From assembly GCF_037154015.1 (NCBI RefSeq), contig NZ_JBANRL010000001.1, forward strand, positions 1,240,001 to 1,304,000: a stretch of DNA of 64,000 nucleotides. Direction: 5' to 3'. Position numbers and translations under genes: made by a program. Positions 45,739-54,268 of this stretch are shown here, piece after piece. Position 1 is the stretch's first letter, and every line of letters starts with the position of its first letter. The notes under the pieces were generated by a model, which was not told where the DNA came from, made no database searches, and saw only the letters and a program-made list of their open reading frames with translations. This stretch comes from Altererythrobacter aquiaggeris. Lineage in GTDB: Bacteria > Pseudomonadota > Alphaproteobacteria > Sphingomonadales > Sphingomonadaceae.

Positions 45739-46629
45739 TTAAATTTCCGCCAACTTGGCCGTGTCCAATATTGCCCCGACGAAACCTTCGGGATCATCTT
45801 CCTGGATGAAATGCCCGCCTTTCAATGTGCGATGCAAGTTATGTCTGGCACCTGGAACGCGGTCCTGGAATTGGGCAAAGCCGCCGCGCGTGATGGGGTC
45901 GCGGTCGCTGAATGCGCAAGTGAATGGCTTGCCGAATGTTTCCATAACCTTCCACGCTTCTAGCTGATCCGGCACCGCTTCGTTTTCACCCAGCGGAACC
46001 AGCGCAGGGAAGGCCCGGGCGCCCGCCTTGCTGGCGCGGCTGTCAAACGGTGCGTCATATGCTGCGACGACATCGTCAGGCAGTTCGGTCGTCGTCGCAC
46101 GCTGGATAATTTTGCCAATGGGGAATACCGGGCTCCATTTTGCAAATCTCCGCCATTTGGCGAATGCGGGTGGCGGTTCTTGTCCCGCGGGCAGACCGCC
46201 GTTTGAAAGGACCACAGCGGCAAAGCGTTCGGGCATTGCTGCAACCAGCCGCAAGCCGACCAGCGAACCCCAGTCCTGACACGCCAGGACAACGCTGCCC
46301 AGATCCAGCGCCTCCAACCATTCGCGCATCCACGCTACATGGCCGGCATATGTGAAATCGGACTGCTTCAGCGGCTTGTCCGAACGCCCGAAGCCTATCA
46401 GGTCGGGCGCAATCACGCGGTACCCGGCGGCCACAACCGGGTCGATCATCTTGCGGTACAGGAAGCACCAGCTCGGTTCGCCGTGCATCATCAGAACGGG
46501 CGTGCCGCTGCGCGGGCCTTCATCCAGATAATGCAGCCGCAGCCCGCCCGACAAAGTGTGGTAATGCGGCGCGTAAGGAAATCCGGGCAAATCGCTGAAG
46601 CGTGCATCGGGTGTCCTGTGCGATTTCAT
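45739..46629 (-). CDS. haloalkane dehalogenase-like alpha/beta hydrolase
   Basis: Hydrolase of the haloalkane dehalogenase family (296 aa), which replaces a halogen on an alkane with hydroxyl. The halide-site/oxyanion loop MMHGEPSWCFLYRKM near residue 50 has the Glu-Pro-x-Trp form of subfamily I, the nucleophile elbow is LACQDWGSLVGLRL (Asp near 116, next to a halide-binding Trp), an acid is in AFSDRDPITRG near 240 and the histidine in KGGHFIQEDDPE near 272. The start ATG 46629 has an AGGAGA site seven bases ahead. Activity on halogenated substrates is likely but not certain. Confidence 0.85.
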   Translation of the reverse strand: MKSHRTPDARFSDLPGFPYAPHYHTLSGGLRLHYLDEGPRSGTPVLMMHGEPSWCFLYRKMIDPVVAAGYRVIAPDLIGFGRSDKPLKQSDFTYAGHVAWMREWLEALDLGSVVLACQDWGSLVGLRLVAAMPERFAAVVLSNGGLPAGQEPPPAFAKWRRFAKWSPVFPIGKIIQRATTTELPDDVVAAYDAPFDSRASKAGARAFPALVPLGENEAVPDQLEAWKVMETFGKPFTCAFSDRDPITRGGFAQFQDRVPGARHNLHRTLKGGHFIQEDDPEGFVGAILDTAKLAEI

Positions 46630-46690
46630 CAACTGTCTCCTATCCATTGCATCATGCAACCTGTATTGCGGATAGGGAAGGGGAACTGCG

Positions 46691-47326
46691 ATGGGCTTGG
46701 CAGGCTGGTGGGACAGGCACGCGGTGCCGCGCGTGATCAGGATCGCATGTGGTGCGCCGCAGATCATGAAACTGCGATCCTTTGTCGTGCCAATGGCCAG
46801 TGGCCGGGTGTTCGAACTTGGCTGCGGCGGGGGCATCAATCAGGCATTTTACGACAGCAACGCAGTCACCCATTTCGCGGGCATCGATCCGGGCGGAAAG
46901 CTGCCGGAATATGCCAAAGCTGCGGCAGTGGCCAAGGGATGGGAAGCCGATATTCGTGACGGAGTTGGCGAAGATATTCCGTTTGGCAATGACATTTTCG
47001 ATAGTGTGGTGTGCACCTTTACGCTGTGTTCGGTGCAGGATCAGGCGCAGGTTTTGCGCGAGATGCGCCGTATCTTGAAACCTGGCGGTCAACTGTTGTT
47101 TCTGGAACACGGCCGCGCACCTGACGCCAAAGTTGCCAAATGGCAGAACCGGATCGAACCGTTCTGGAAACCGGTCGCCGGGGGGTGTCATTTGACGAGG
47201 CCGGTGACATCGGCGGTCGCGGCGGGCGGATTTCAGGTCGAGCCGATGGGCGCCAAATATGTCCCCAAAACCCCGCGCCCGGTCGGTTGGATGGAATGGG
47301 GCAGGGCGATCAAAACCGGCCGTTAG
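46691..47326 (+). CDS. class I SAM-dependent methyltransferase
   Basis: A 211-residue methyltransferase of the UbiE/METTL7-like type. The SAM-binding motif I is VFELGCGGGINQAFY near residue 40, motif II ADIRDGVGEDIPF near 86, and LREMRRILKPGGQLLFLEHG near 122 is the typical post-motif helix and strand. The N-terminal basic amphipathic helix (LAGWWDRHAVPRVIRIAC) could contact membranes, as in small phospholipid or quinone methyltransferases. Substrate unknown. It is divergent from the dehalogenase. Confidence 0.85.
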   Translation: MGLAGWWDRHAVPRVIRIACGAPQIMKLRSFVVPMASGRVFELGCGGGINQAFYDSNAVTHFAGIDPGGKLPEYAKAAAVAKGWEADIRDGVGEDIPFGNDIFDSVVCTFTLCSVQDQAQVLREMRRILKPGGQLLFLEHGRAPDAKVAKWQNRIEPFWKPVAGGCHLTRPVTSAVAAGGFQVEPMGAKYVPKTPRPVGWMEWGRAIKTGR

Positions 47327-47345
47327 ATGAACGGGTCCATCGCAC

Positions 47346-47374
47346 AAAAAAGGGGGCTGTAAGCCCCCCTTTTC
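47346..47374. terminator. bidirectional rho-independent terminator
   Basis: A strong hairpin: an A-run then GGGGGCT, loop GTA, AGCCCCCC then TTTT. A-rich and T-rich flanks make it usable on both strands, ending both the rightward methyltransferase and the leftward RNase E transcript. Confidence 0.85.
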
Positions 47375-47396
47375 AGTAATCGATTTCGCGCTTCGG

Positions 47397-50273
47397 CTAT
47401 TCCCCGAAAGTGCGCTGCCACCAGCCGCCGCGCTTTTTCTCGGGCTTGTCGGCGGCTGATGCCTTCGCCGGTTGAGCGACGCCCGGAGCCGGTTCGGCCT
47501 TGGCCGCAGCTTTGGGTTCAGCCTTTTTGCGCGGCGCACGCTTTGGTTCTGCCGGCGCATCCTTTGTAACCGCCGAAGGCGCAGCGTCAGCCGCCGCCTT
47601 GGGTTCGGCCTTTTTCCGCGGTGCGCGTTTGGCTTTGACCGGTGCATCGTCAGCGCCCGTTACAGGTGCCGCGCCGGTTTTGGCCTTGGGCTGCGCCTTT
47701 TTACGCGGTGCACGCTTTGGCTTGGGCTTTTCTGCTGCTGCATCGGTTGCCGGGGCATCAGCGTCTGTGCCTTCGGTATCCGCTTTCTTGCGGCGCGCGC
47801 GTTTAGGCTTGTCAGTCTGATCGTTCCGGTCGGCCATGGCTTCGGCCGATTGCGGCGCACCCTGTGGTCCCGATACTACCGCAATATCTTCCTGCATTTG
47901 TTCAGCAACAGCATCAAGCGCGGCCGGTGTACCTTCGGCGCCGTTTTCACTGCCTTCGGCGCCGTTTTCATTGCCTTCGGCACCGTTTTCATTGCCCTCG
48001 GCACCATTTTCATTGCCTTCGGAACGTCCACGCCCGCGGCCACCACGGCGTCGGCCGCCGCGCCGACGACGTTTTTTCGGCTTGTCCTCATCATCGTCGG
48101 ATGATTGGGCGCCCAGTTCGGCATTATCATCCGAACCGTCCGGGCTTTCTTCGCCGTCCGTATCTTCGCGGTTCTTGCGATTGCGCCCGCGGCCACCGCG
48201 CCGGCGCCGTTTTTTGGGACGATCATCGTGATCGTCGCCATTATCGCCATTGTCGCTATTATCGGCGTTCTCGCTGTCGTCGCTGTCGTAGTTTTCATCA
48301 TCTTCGGGCAAGTCATCATCGTCGTCATCGATAATGGCTTCGAATTTGGGCACTGATGCCGGTTTGGGACCAGAGCTTGCGACGCGCATTTTCGCGCCTT
48401 CTTCTTCGCCTTCGGGAATGACTTCGACAACGACACCGTAGCGCGATTCGATCTCGGCGAGATCGGAACGTTTGGAGTTAAGCAGGTAAACAGCAGCCTC
48501 GGTGCTTGCATAAAGCGAGACGGTGCTGCCTTTGCCCTTGGCGGCTTCTTCTTCGATCTGGCGAAGCGCGGAAAGACCCGCGCTGGACGCTGTCCGCACG
48601 AGGCCGGTTCCGTCACAATGCGGGCATTCGCGGGTCGATGCTTCCAGCACGCCCGTGCGTAAACGCTGGCGGCTCATTTCCATCAGACCAAAGCTGGAGA
48701 TTCGCCCGACCTGAATGCGCGCGCGGTCGTTCTTCAGCGAATCCTTCATGCATTTTTCGACCTTACGGACGTTCGATCCGTATTCCATGTCGATAAAATC
48801 GATCACTACAAGCCCGGCCATGTCGCGCAGGCGCAACTGGCGGGCGATTTCGCGCGCCGCTTCCAGATTGGTGTGGAGCGCGGTCTGCTCGATACCGTGT
48901 TCCTTGGTGGAACGGCCCGAGTTGATGTCGATCGACACCAGCGCTTCGGTCGGGTTGATCACCAGATAGCCGCCCGATTTTAGCTGGACCATCGGTTCAT
49001 ACATTGCCGACAACTGGTCTTCCGCGCCGTAGCGCTGGAACAGTGGCACGGGGTCATTATACGATTTTACCCGGCGCGCATGGCTGGGCATCAGCAGTTT
49101 CATGAACTCCTTCGCCGAACGGTAACCCTGTTCGCCTTCCACCACAACTTCTTCGATTTCGCGGTTGTAAATATCGCGGATGGCGCGCTTGATCAGGTCA
49201 CTGTCCGAATGGATATTTGCCGGCGCGACCGCGCCCATGGTGGATTCGCGAATACCATCCCACAACCGCGCGAGGTAATCGAAGTCACGCTTGATTTCGG
49301 TTTTGGTGCGGCTGAGGCCCGCGGTACGAACGATCAGACCCATCGTGCGCGGTAGATTGAGATCGGAGACAACCTGCTTGAGACGCTTGCGATCGTTGGC
49401 GCTGCTGATCTTCCTGCTGATACCGCCGCCGTGACCCGAATTGGGCATCAGAACGGTATAACGCCCGGCGAGGCTGAGATAGGAGGTAAGGGCTGCGCCC
49501 TTGTTTCCGCGCTCTTCCTTTACGACCTGGACGAGCAGAACCTGACGGCGCTGGATAACGTCCTGGATTTTATAGCGGCGGCGCAAAGCCATGCGTTTGG
49601 CACGCGCTTCGTCCACCTGCTTGGCGCGGGTGCTGCCGCCCTGATTGCCGCGACCCTTCTGGCCCCGGCCCTGACGGCGGCCACGTCCGCGGCCACCGCG
49701 GCCTTTGCCGCGAGATGTATCGTCACCATCGTCCGAGCCTGCGGAACGGTCGTCATCATCGTCGTCGCCGTCATCATCGCCGTCTTCATCATCGGAATTG
49801 TCATCGACATGACCTTCCTCGATTGTGGCGACATCGTCTTTTTCGGAAGTGTCGATCTCTTCCATACCGTCTTCGGCCATGTCTTCGGCCAGCGATTCGG
49901 AGGATTCGTCATCGGCGTCATATTCGTCACCGGGGATGTTGCCATCTTCTTCGTCTTCGTTGCGAAGGCGCGCTTCTTCCGCGGCTGCCTCGGCCTCGTC
50001 GGCGAGCAGCTGGTCGCGATCTTCTTTCGGAATCTGGTAATAGTCAGGATGGATTTCGCTGAAAGCCAGGAAACCGTGCCGGTTACCGCCGAAATCGACA
50101 AACGCTGCCTGCAGCGACGGTTCGACCCGCGTTACCTTTGCCAGATAAATATTGCCCTTGATCTGCTTGTGTTCGGCAGATTCAAAGTCGAATTCCTCAA
50201 TCCGGTTGCCTTTTAGGACCGCCACCCGAGTTTCCTCGGTGTGGCGCGCATCGATTAACATGCGCGTTGCCAT
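47397..50273 (-). CDS. rne: ribonuclease E with long charged insertion
   Basis: Endoribonuclease that starts mRNA decay and rRNA processing (958 aa from ATG 50273, which has a GGAGAA site; ATG 50291 has none). Order: N-terminal RNase-H-like and S1 start (MLIDARHTEETRVAVL), S1 strand KVTRVEPSLQAAFVDFGGNR near 47-65, then an insertion of about 130 residues at 92-225 that is first very acidic and then Arg/Gly-rich, then the rest of S1. The DNase-like domain carries the metal aspartates in ALVSIDINSGRST and LVVIDFIDMEYGS, and the zinc link is ECPHCDGTGLV. The C-terminal half is disordered, with acidic, KKRRRRGGR, ENGAEGN and KRAPRKKA repeats, ending RGGWWQRTFGE. Confidence 0.96.
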   Translation of the reverse strand: MATRMLIDARHTEETRVAVLKGNRIEEFDFESAEHKQIKGNIYLAKVTRVEPSLQAAFVDFGGNRHGFLAFSEIHPDYYQIPKEDRDQLLADEAEAAAEEARLRNEDEEDGNIPGDEYDADDESSESLAEDMAEDGMEEIDTSEKDDVATIEEGHVDDNSDDEDGDDDGDDDDDDRSAGSDDGDDTSRGKGRGGRGRGRRQGRGQKGRGNQGGSTRAKQVDEARAKRMALRRRYKIQDVIQRRQVLLVQVVKEERGNKGAALTSYLSLAGRYTVLMPNSGHGGGISRKISSANDRKRLKQVVSDLNLPRTMGLIVRTAGLSRTKTEIKRDFDYLARLWDGIRESTMGAVAPANIHSDSDLIKRAIRDIYNREIEEVVVEGEQGYRSAKEFMKLLMPSHARRVKSYNDPVPLFQRYGAEDQLSAMYEPMVQLKSGGYLVINPTEALVSIDINSGRSTKEHGIEQTALHTNLEAAREIARQLRLRDMAGLVVIDFIDMEYGSNVRKVEKCMKDSLKNDRARIQVGRISSFGLMEMSRQRLRTGVLEASTRECPHCDGTGLVRTASSAGLSALRQIEEEAAKGKGSTVSLYASTEAAVYLLNSKRSDLAEIESRYGVVVEVIPEGEEEGAKMRVASSGPKPASVPKFEAIIDDDDDDLPEDDENYDSDDSENADNSDNGDNGDDHDDRPKKRRRRGGRGRNRKNREDTDGEESPDGSDDNAELGAQSSDDDEDKPKKRRRRGGRRRGGRGRGRSEGNENGAEGNENGAEGNENGAEGSENGAEGTPAALDAVAEQMQEDIAVVSGPQGAPQSAEAMADRNDQTDKPKRARRKKADTEGTDADAPATDAAAEKPKPKRAPRKKAQPKAKTGAAPVTGADDAPVKAKRAPRKKAEPKAAADAAPSAVTKDAPAEPKRAPRKKAEPKAAAKAEPAPGVAQPAKASAADKPEKKRGGWWQRTFGE
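47932..48022 (-). repeat. 21-bp tandem repeat inside rne
   Basis: Four copies of a 21-base unit (47932-47952, 47953-47973, 47974-47994, 47995-48015) plus seven bases, with few mismatches. On the coding strand each encodes EGNENGA or EGSENGA in the disordered C-terminal half of RNase E. Copy number is likely to vary between strains by slippage in steps that keep the frame. Confidence 0.85.
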
Positions 50274-50403
50274 TGAATTTTCTCCGGACATATCCGGGCG
50301 GGGCTGGTCCTGAGACCGCTAATGCCGATGGGATATGTCGATAGTTGTGGAAACCGCCCGCTGAACGGCATCTTGCCGGAGCCGGGTCGGTCATGTGGGT
50401 AAG

Positions 50404-50427
50404 GCCTCCATAAATATTTATGGAGGC
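50404..50427. repeat. perfect 24-base palindrome in the rne leader
   Basis: GCCTCCATAAATATTTATGG followed by AGGC is identical to its reverse complement. In RNA it would form a 12-base stem with an A/T-rich core or, as a dimer, a long duplex; in DNA it could bind a dimeric regulator. Each arm also contains GGAGG or its complement, so either strand carries a consensus ribosome-binding sequence. Confidence 0.8.
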
Positions 50428-50614
50428 AGCGTTAGATGTGTCTACAGAATTCAAAATGTGCGAAACATGCACTGCCCGGTCCGCCCACATAGCTGCGCGG
50501 CCTTGCGGCTGCGGCTGCTGGGACGGGGAGAGGCTTCTCATTATCTGTTTCAACCTGTTTTCAGACCATGGGCGAAGGTGCCCTGACCTGTTCTGAAGGG
50601 TGATATAATACGCT

Positions 50615-50629
50615 TTGGTTTCAAACCAA
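50615..50629. promoter_or_regulatory. 7-base inverted repeat upstream of the amidase gene
   Basis: TTGGTTT and AAACCAA separated by one base, 97 bases before the amidase ATG. The symmetry and position fit an operator for a small dimeric regulator; no regulator gene is nearby. Confidence 0.35.
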
Positions 50630-50725
50630 GCGGGTATTCACCATCAGTCAAGGTTTGCTAGCACCGCAAATTTGCCGGAGCAACCATGTTGCGTATTGCA
50701 ACGCAATTGCCATAGCAGGGTTACG

Positions 50726-51595
50726 ATGTCGTTGCGTCTGCAGCTCTGGATGGTGTTCCTGGCCCCACTGGCCCTGCTTGCAGGTGTCTATGCGCTTGGC
50801 CTGACCATCCCCGTCCCGCACCTTGGGCGCGACTATGTTTTGCGGCTTTCGTTACCTGATGTCGGCGCGAACAGGGATCTGCCGACGATCTACGGCCCTG
50901 CCGATTCGAGCCGGCCACTGGTTCTGATCGATCCGGGCCACGGCGGGCATGATCCCGGGGCAAGCGGTGCCGGATTCCGCGAAAAATCGCTGGTGCTTGG
51001 TCTGGCTACCGCATTGAAAGACGAGCTGATCGAACGGGGCGGCATTCGCGTGGCGATGACCCGCGAGGATGACACATTTCTGCTGCCCGCCGAACGCGAT
51101 GATCTTGCAAGGCGGCTTGGGGCGGATTTGTTTCTTTCGATACACGCCGATTCAGCCGGCGAGCAAAGCGGCGTGAAGGGCGCAAGTGTCTATACCTTGT
51201 CCAATGTTGCCTCCAGCGAGGCTGCGGCGCGGTTCGCGCAGCGTGAAAATGCTTCTGACCGGATAAACGGCGTAAAAATGGCCAGCGGAAGTGACGGGGT
51301 CAGCGACATACTAGTCGAGCTGTCGCAGCGCCGTACCCAGGAAGGATCGGTCGAATTTGCCAGATTGCTCTTGCGCGAAGGCGATGGCATCATCGACTTC
51401 CATCCGCAGCCGAGGCGGTCTGCCGCACTGGCGGTTTTGCGGGCACCCGACGTACCTTCAGTACTTTACGAATCCGGATTTATCTCCAATCCCGCTGATG
51501 CCAGAAGGCTCGCTTCGGCGGAGGGGCGCGATGCCTTTGCAGACGTGATGGCCCGGACCATCAGGATATTTTTCGCCCGACGGTCCGCAGGCTGA
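50726..51595 (+). CDS. amiC: N-acetylmuramoyl-L-alanine amidase (Amidase_3)
   Basis: Periplasmic zinc amidase (289 aa) that cuts the amide between MurNAc and the stem peptide during cell separation. A signal/anchor helix (LWMVFLAPLALLAGVYALGL) is followed directly by the catalytic domain: zinc ligands in LIDPGHGGHDPGASG near residue 70 and LFLSIHADSAGE near 135, catalytic glutamate in VLYESGFISNPADAR near 250. No AMIN domain is present between the signal and the catalytic domain, unlike E. coli AmiC. The ATG at 50726 was chosen over upstream non-ATG starts. It is directly followed by PBP1A. Confidence 0.88.
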   Translation: MSLRLQLWMVFLAPLALLAGVYALGLTIPVPHLGRDYVLRLSLPDVGANRDLPTIYGPADSSRPLVLIDPGHGGHDPGASGAGFREKSLVLGLATALKDELIERGGIRVAMTREDDTFLLPAERDDLARRLGADLFLSIHADSAGEQSGVKGASVYTLSNVASSEAAARFAQRENASDRINGVKMASGSDGVSDILVELSQRRTQEGSVEFARLLLREGDGIIDFHPQPRRSAALAVLRAPDVPSVLYESGFISNPADARRLASAEGRDAFADVMARTIRIFFARRSAG

Positions 51596-51646
51596 ATTAC
51601 GTTCTGGCGCAAGTCAGATTTCGCGTGCTAAGGCCGCTGCCAGATT

Positions 51647-54169
51647 ATGCCCGAGACTTCCACAATCGAAAATGTTCGCTTCCGCATCCGCCGGGAAGCA
51701 AGCGGCCTGGCTGCATGGGCGCGTACCAATTGGCGCGAGCACAAACTGTTCCGCTGGGGCGCAAGTGCCGCGGGCGCCGGTGTGCTGCTGCTGATCATAT
51801 TCTGGTTCGTTCTGGCACGTGATCTTCCCGATGCCGAAAGGCTGGTCGATTACGAACCGCCACTTCCCACCGTGGTGCGCGGAATGGACGGCGAAATTGT
51901 CGATTCCTATGCCCGTGAACGCCGGGTGCAGTTACGGTTCGTGGATTTTCCCGAACAATTGATCGACGCCTATCTGGCAGCAGAAGACAAAACATTCTGG
52001 ACGCATGGCGGTGTGGACCTGACCGGTCTGATCGGGGCCGTATTCGATTATATCTCGAAACTGGGTTCTGACGAGCGCGCGAAAGGCGGCTCCACGATAA
52101 CCCAGCAAGTGGCCAAGAATATTCTTGTCGGCGATGAATATTCGATCACGCGCAAACTGAAGGAAATGATCCTCGCAAGGCGCATCGAAGGGGTGCTGGA
52201 AAAGCAGGATATTCTCGAGCTTTATCTCAACGAAATTCCGCTCGGGCGGCGCAGTTTCGGGGTGCAGGCCGCGAGCCGTGCCTACTTCGACAAGGATGTC
52301 GGCGATCTCGCTCTGCACGAGATGGCTTATCTTGCGATTTTGCCCAAAGCGCCTGAAACCTACAGCCGCGAACGCAATTTCGACCAGGCGATGGAGCGGC
52401 GCAATATCGTGCTGAGCCAGATGGAGGAAAACGACTTCATCACTTCCGCCGAAGCCAATGCTGCCAAGGCCCTGCCGCTCGGGATTATCGACCAGAAGGC
52501 GATGCGCAAATCAGCGGATGCCGGCTATTTCCTGGAAGAAGTCCGGCGGCAGCTTATCGAAGATTTCGGTGAAACTGCAGATGCCGGTCCGCACAGTGTT
52601 TATGCTGGCGGATTGTGGGTGCGCACATCGCTTGACGTTGAATTGCAGGATGCCGCCCGCGATGCGCTGAGGGCTGGCATCATGCGTTACCAGGGCGGTC
52701 GCGGATGGAAAGCGCCCATCGCAACGATCGACCTTTCCGACGGAAGCTGGGAGGGGCAGCTAAGAAGTTCCTATATCGGCATCAATTACCGCGACTGGCG
52801 CGTCGGCGTCGTGACGCAGCGTTCAGGCTCCAGCGCGACGATCGGTTTCAGTGATGGCAAAACCTATCCGTTAGCCAATCTGCCCGATGCGCTAAAAGCC
52901 GGTGATGTGATTGCCGCTTCGCCGCAAGGCAATGGTTTCCGCGTTCGCACCGTGCCCGAGGTTTCAGGCGGCTTTCTTGTGCAGGACCCGCAAACCGGCC
53001 GGGTGATGGCCATGCAGGGCGGGTTCGATTCCCGGCTAGGTTCATTCAACCGCGCCACGCAGGCCAACCGGCAACCGGGTTCCACGATCAAGCCATTTGT
53101 CTATGCGTCGGGGCTCGACCACGGGATGACACCCTCCTCGATGGTGCCCGATAAACGCTATTGTTATTATCAGGGTGCGAAGCTGGGCCAGAAATGCTTC
53201 AGCAACTTTGGCGGCGAGTCCGGCGGCGGCGAGTATCCGATGCGCTACGGGCTGGAGCAATCGAAGAATTTGATGACGGTGCATATCGCGATGGATGCAG
53301 GGATGCCCAACGTGATCAAGACAATCGACAGTGTCGGCATCGGTTCGTACGAACCGTATCCTGCTTTTGCGCTTGGTGCGGGCGATACCACGGTCATGAA
53401 AATGGTTGCGGCATATTCTGCGCTGGTTGACCACGGGCGACTGAAAAAGCCGACGCTGATCGATTTTGTGCAGGACCGGTCGGGCAAGGTAATCTGGCGC
53501 GCGGACGATCGCAAATGTACCACCTGCAACATGGCCGAATGGGACGGTAAATCCATGCCCAGACTAAGCCCGCAGGGCGTTCAGGCGATGGACCCGCGTA
53601 CCGCGTTCCAGACGGTCCATATGCTTGAGGGCGTGGTTCAACGCGGCACTGCTGTGACGTTGCGCGATCTGGGAATTCCGCTGTTCGGCAAAACCGGCAC
53701 CACCACCGGTCCCACCAATGTCTGGTTCGTCGGCGGTTCGCCCGATATCGTGGCGGGCGTGTATCTGGGGTTTGATACGCCGCGCAACATGGGCGGTTAT
53801 GCCCAGGGCGGCACACTGGCTGCGCCGATCTTCAAACAATTTGCCCAGGCATCGAAAGACAAGTTCAGCGGCGCACCGTTTGTCGCACCTCCGGGTGTGA
53901 GCATGGTCCGCATCAGCCGGGCCACAGGCAAGCGTGTGTTCGACGGCTGGCCGACAAACGATCCCAAATCACCGATAATCTGGGAGGCTTTCAAGCCCGA
54001 TACCGAGCCGCCGCGCGCGACCCGGCAGGACGAAATCGCAGCGAAGCGGCAAGAGTTTCGGGAAGCGCTGCGAAACGTCAGGCGCGGTGCGCAGCGCCAA
54101 AGGGCTGCACCGGTCAAAGTCGAGGAGAAGGCCGACGACTTTGTCGAGGAACAAGGCGGAATTTACTGA
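51647..54169 (+). CDS. mrcA: penicillin-binding protein 1A, bifunctional
   Basis: Class A PBP (840 aa) that polymerises glycan strands and crosslinks peptides at the inner membrane. A membrane helix (GAGVLLLIIFWFVLA) leads into the GT51 domain with the catalytic glutamate in LAAEDKTFWTHGG near 110 and GGSTITQQVAKNIL near 147. The transpeptidase has SxxK in PGSTIKPFVY near 478, SxN in LEQSKNLMTVH near 536 and KTG in LFGKTGTTTGPTN near 681. The C-terminus ends in a charged arginine/glutamate tail. It follows the amidase by 51 bases, a peptidoglycan pair. Confidence 0.95.
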   Translation: MPETSTIENVRFRIRREASGLAAWARTNWREHKLFRWGASAAGAGVLLLIIFWFVLARDLPDAERLVDYEPPLPTVVRGMDGEIVDSYARERRVQLRFVDFPEQLIDAYLAAEDKTFWTHGGVDLTGLIGAVFDYISKLGSDERAKGGSTITQQVAKNILVGDEYSITRKLKEMILARRIEGVLEKQDILELYLNEIPLGRRSFGVQAASRAYFDKDVGDLALHEMAYLAILPKAPETYSRERNFDQAMERRNIVLSQMEENDFITSAEANAAKALPLGIIDQKAMRKSADAGYFLEEVRRQLIEDFGETADAGPHSVYAGGLWVRTSLDVELQDAARDALRAGIMRYQGGRGWKAPIATIDLSDGSWEGQLRSSYIGINYRDWRVGVVTQRSGSSATIGFSDGKTYPLANLPDALKAGDVIAASPQGNGFRVRTVPEVSGGFLVQDPQTGRVMAMQGGFDSRLGSFNRATQANRQPGSTIKPFVYASGLDHGMTPSSMVPDKRYCYYQGAKLGQKCFSNFGGESGGGEYPMRYGLEQSKNLMTVHIAMDAGMPNVIKTIDSVGIGSYEPYPAFALGAGDTTVMKMVAAYSALVDHGRLKKPTLIDFVQDRSGKVIWRADDRKCTTCNMAEWDGKSMPRLSPQGVQAMDPRTAFQTVHMLEGVVQRGTAVTLRDLGIPLFGKTGTTTGPTNVWFVGGSPDIVAGVYLGFDTPRNMGGYAQGGTLAAPIFKQFAQASKDKFSGAPFVAPPGVSMVRISRATGKRVFDGWPTNDPKSPIIWEAFKPDTEPPRATRQDEIAAKRQEFREALRNVRRGAQRQRAAPVKVEEKADDFVEEQGGIY

Positions 54170-54234
54170 CCGTTTTCGCCCGGTCGCAGTTGCTTCCACC
54201 TTTACAACATCACCCCGTGCGCTAAGCGCCGAGT

Positions 54235-54256
54235 CCCCTTTTCGAGGGGTGTTTTA
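54235..54256 (+). terminator. weak hairpin before prfB
   Basis: Five-base stem CCCCT/AGGGG with loop TTTCG, followed by TGTTTTA, 66 bases after the PBP1A stop and about 15 bases before the prfB ATG. It may partly terminate the mrcA transcript or regulate prfB. Confidence 0.35.
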
Positions 54257-54268
54257 CGGAGATTTGAT

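Larger units (their letters stand above)
50274..50725. promoter_or_regulatory. divergent leader between rne and the amidase gene
   Basis: A 452-base region with no large gene, between divergent rne and amidase starts. It contains a perfect 24-base palindrome at 50404-50427 and a second inverted repeat TTGGTTT-C-AAACCAA at 50615-50629. Long 5' leaders are known for rne in other bacteria, where they mediate autoregulation by RNase E cleavage; that this is so here is inference. Promoters for both genes must lie here. Confidence 0.6.

Noticed and set aside
45667-45963. A full 98-residue secreted protein
   Set aside because: After residue 20 the frame is antisense to the conserved 3' part of the haloalkane dehalogenase, including its catalytic histidine region. 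Only the first part looks like a real gene start, so it was recorded as a remnant.
47500-48060. Possible CRISPR-like repeats
   Set aside because: The repeats are in frame, without spacers, and encode the ENGAEG and KRAPRKKA blocks of RNase E. No cas gene is present anywhere in the window.
47472-50216. Several rightward frames within RNase E (such as 47472-48104 and 49431-50216)
   Set aside because: They are complements of the low-complexity charged regions and give arginine-, isoleucine- and valine-rich nonsense without any start signal; RNase E motifs on the other strand are unambiguous.
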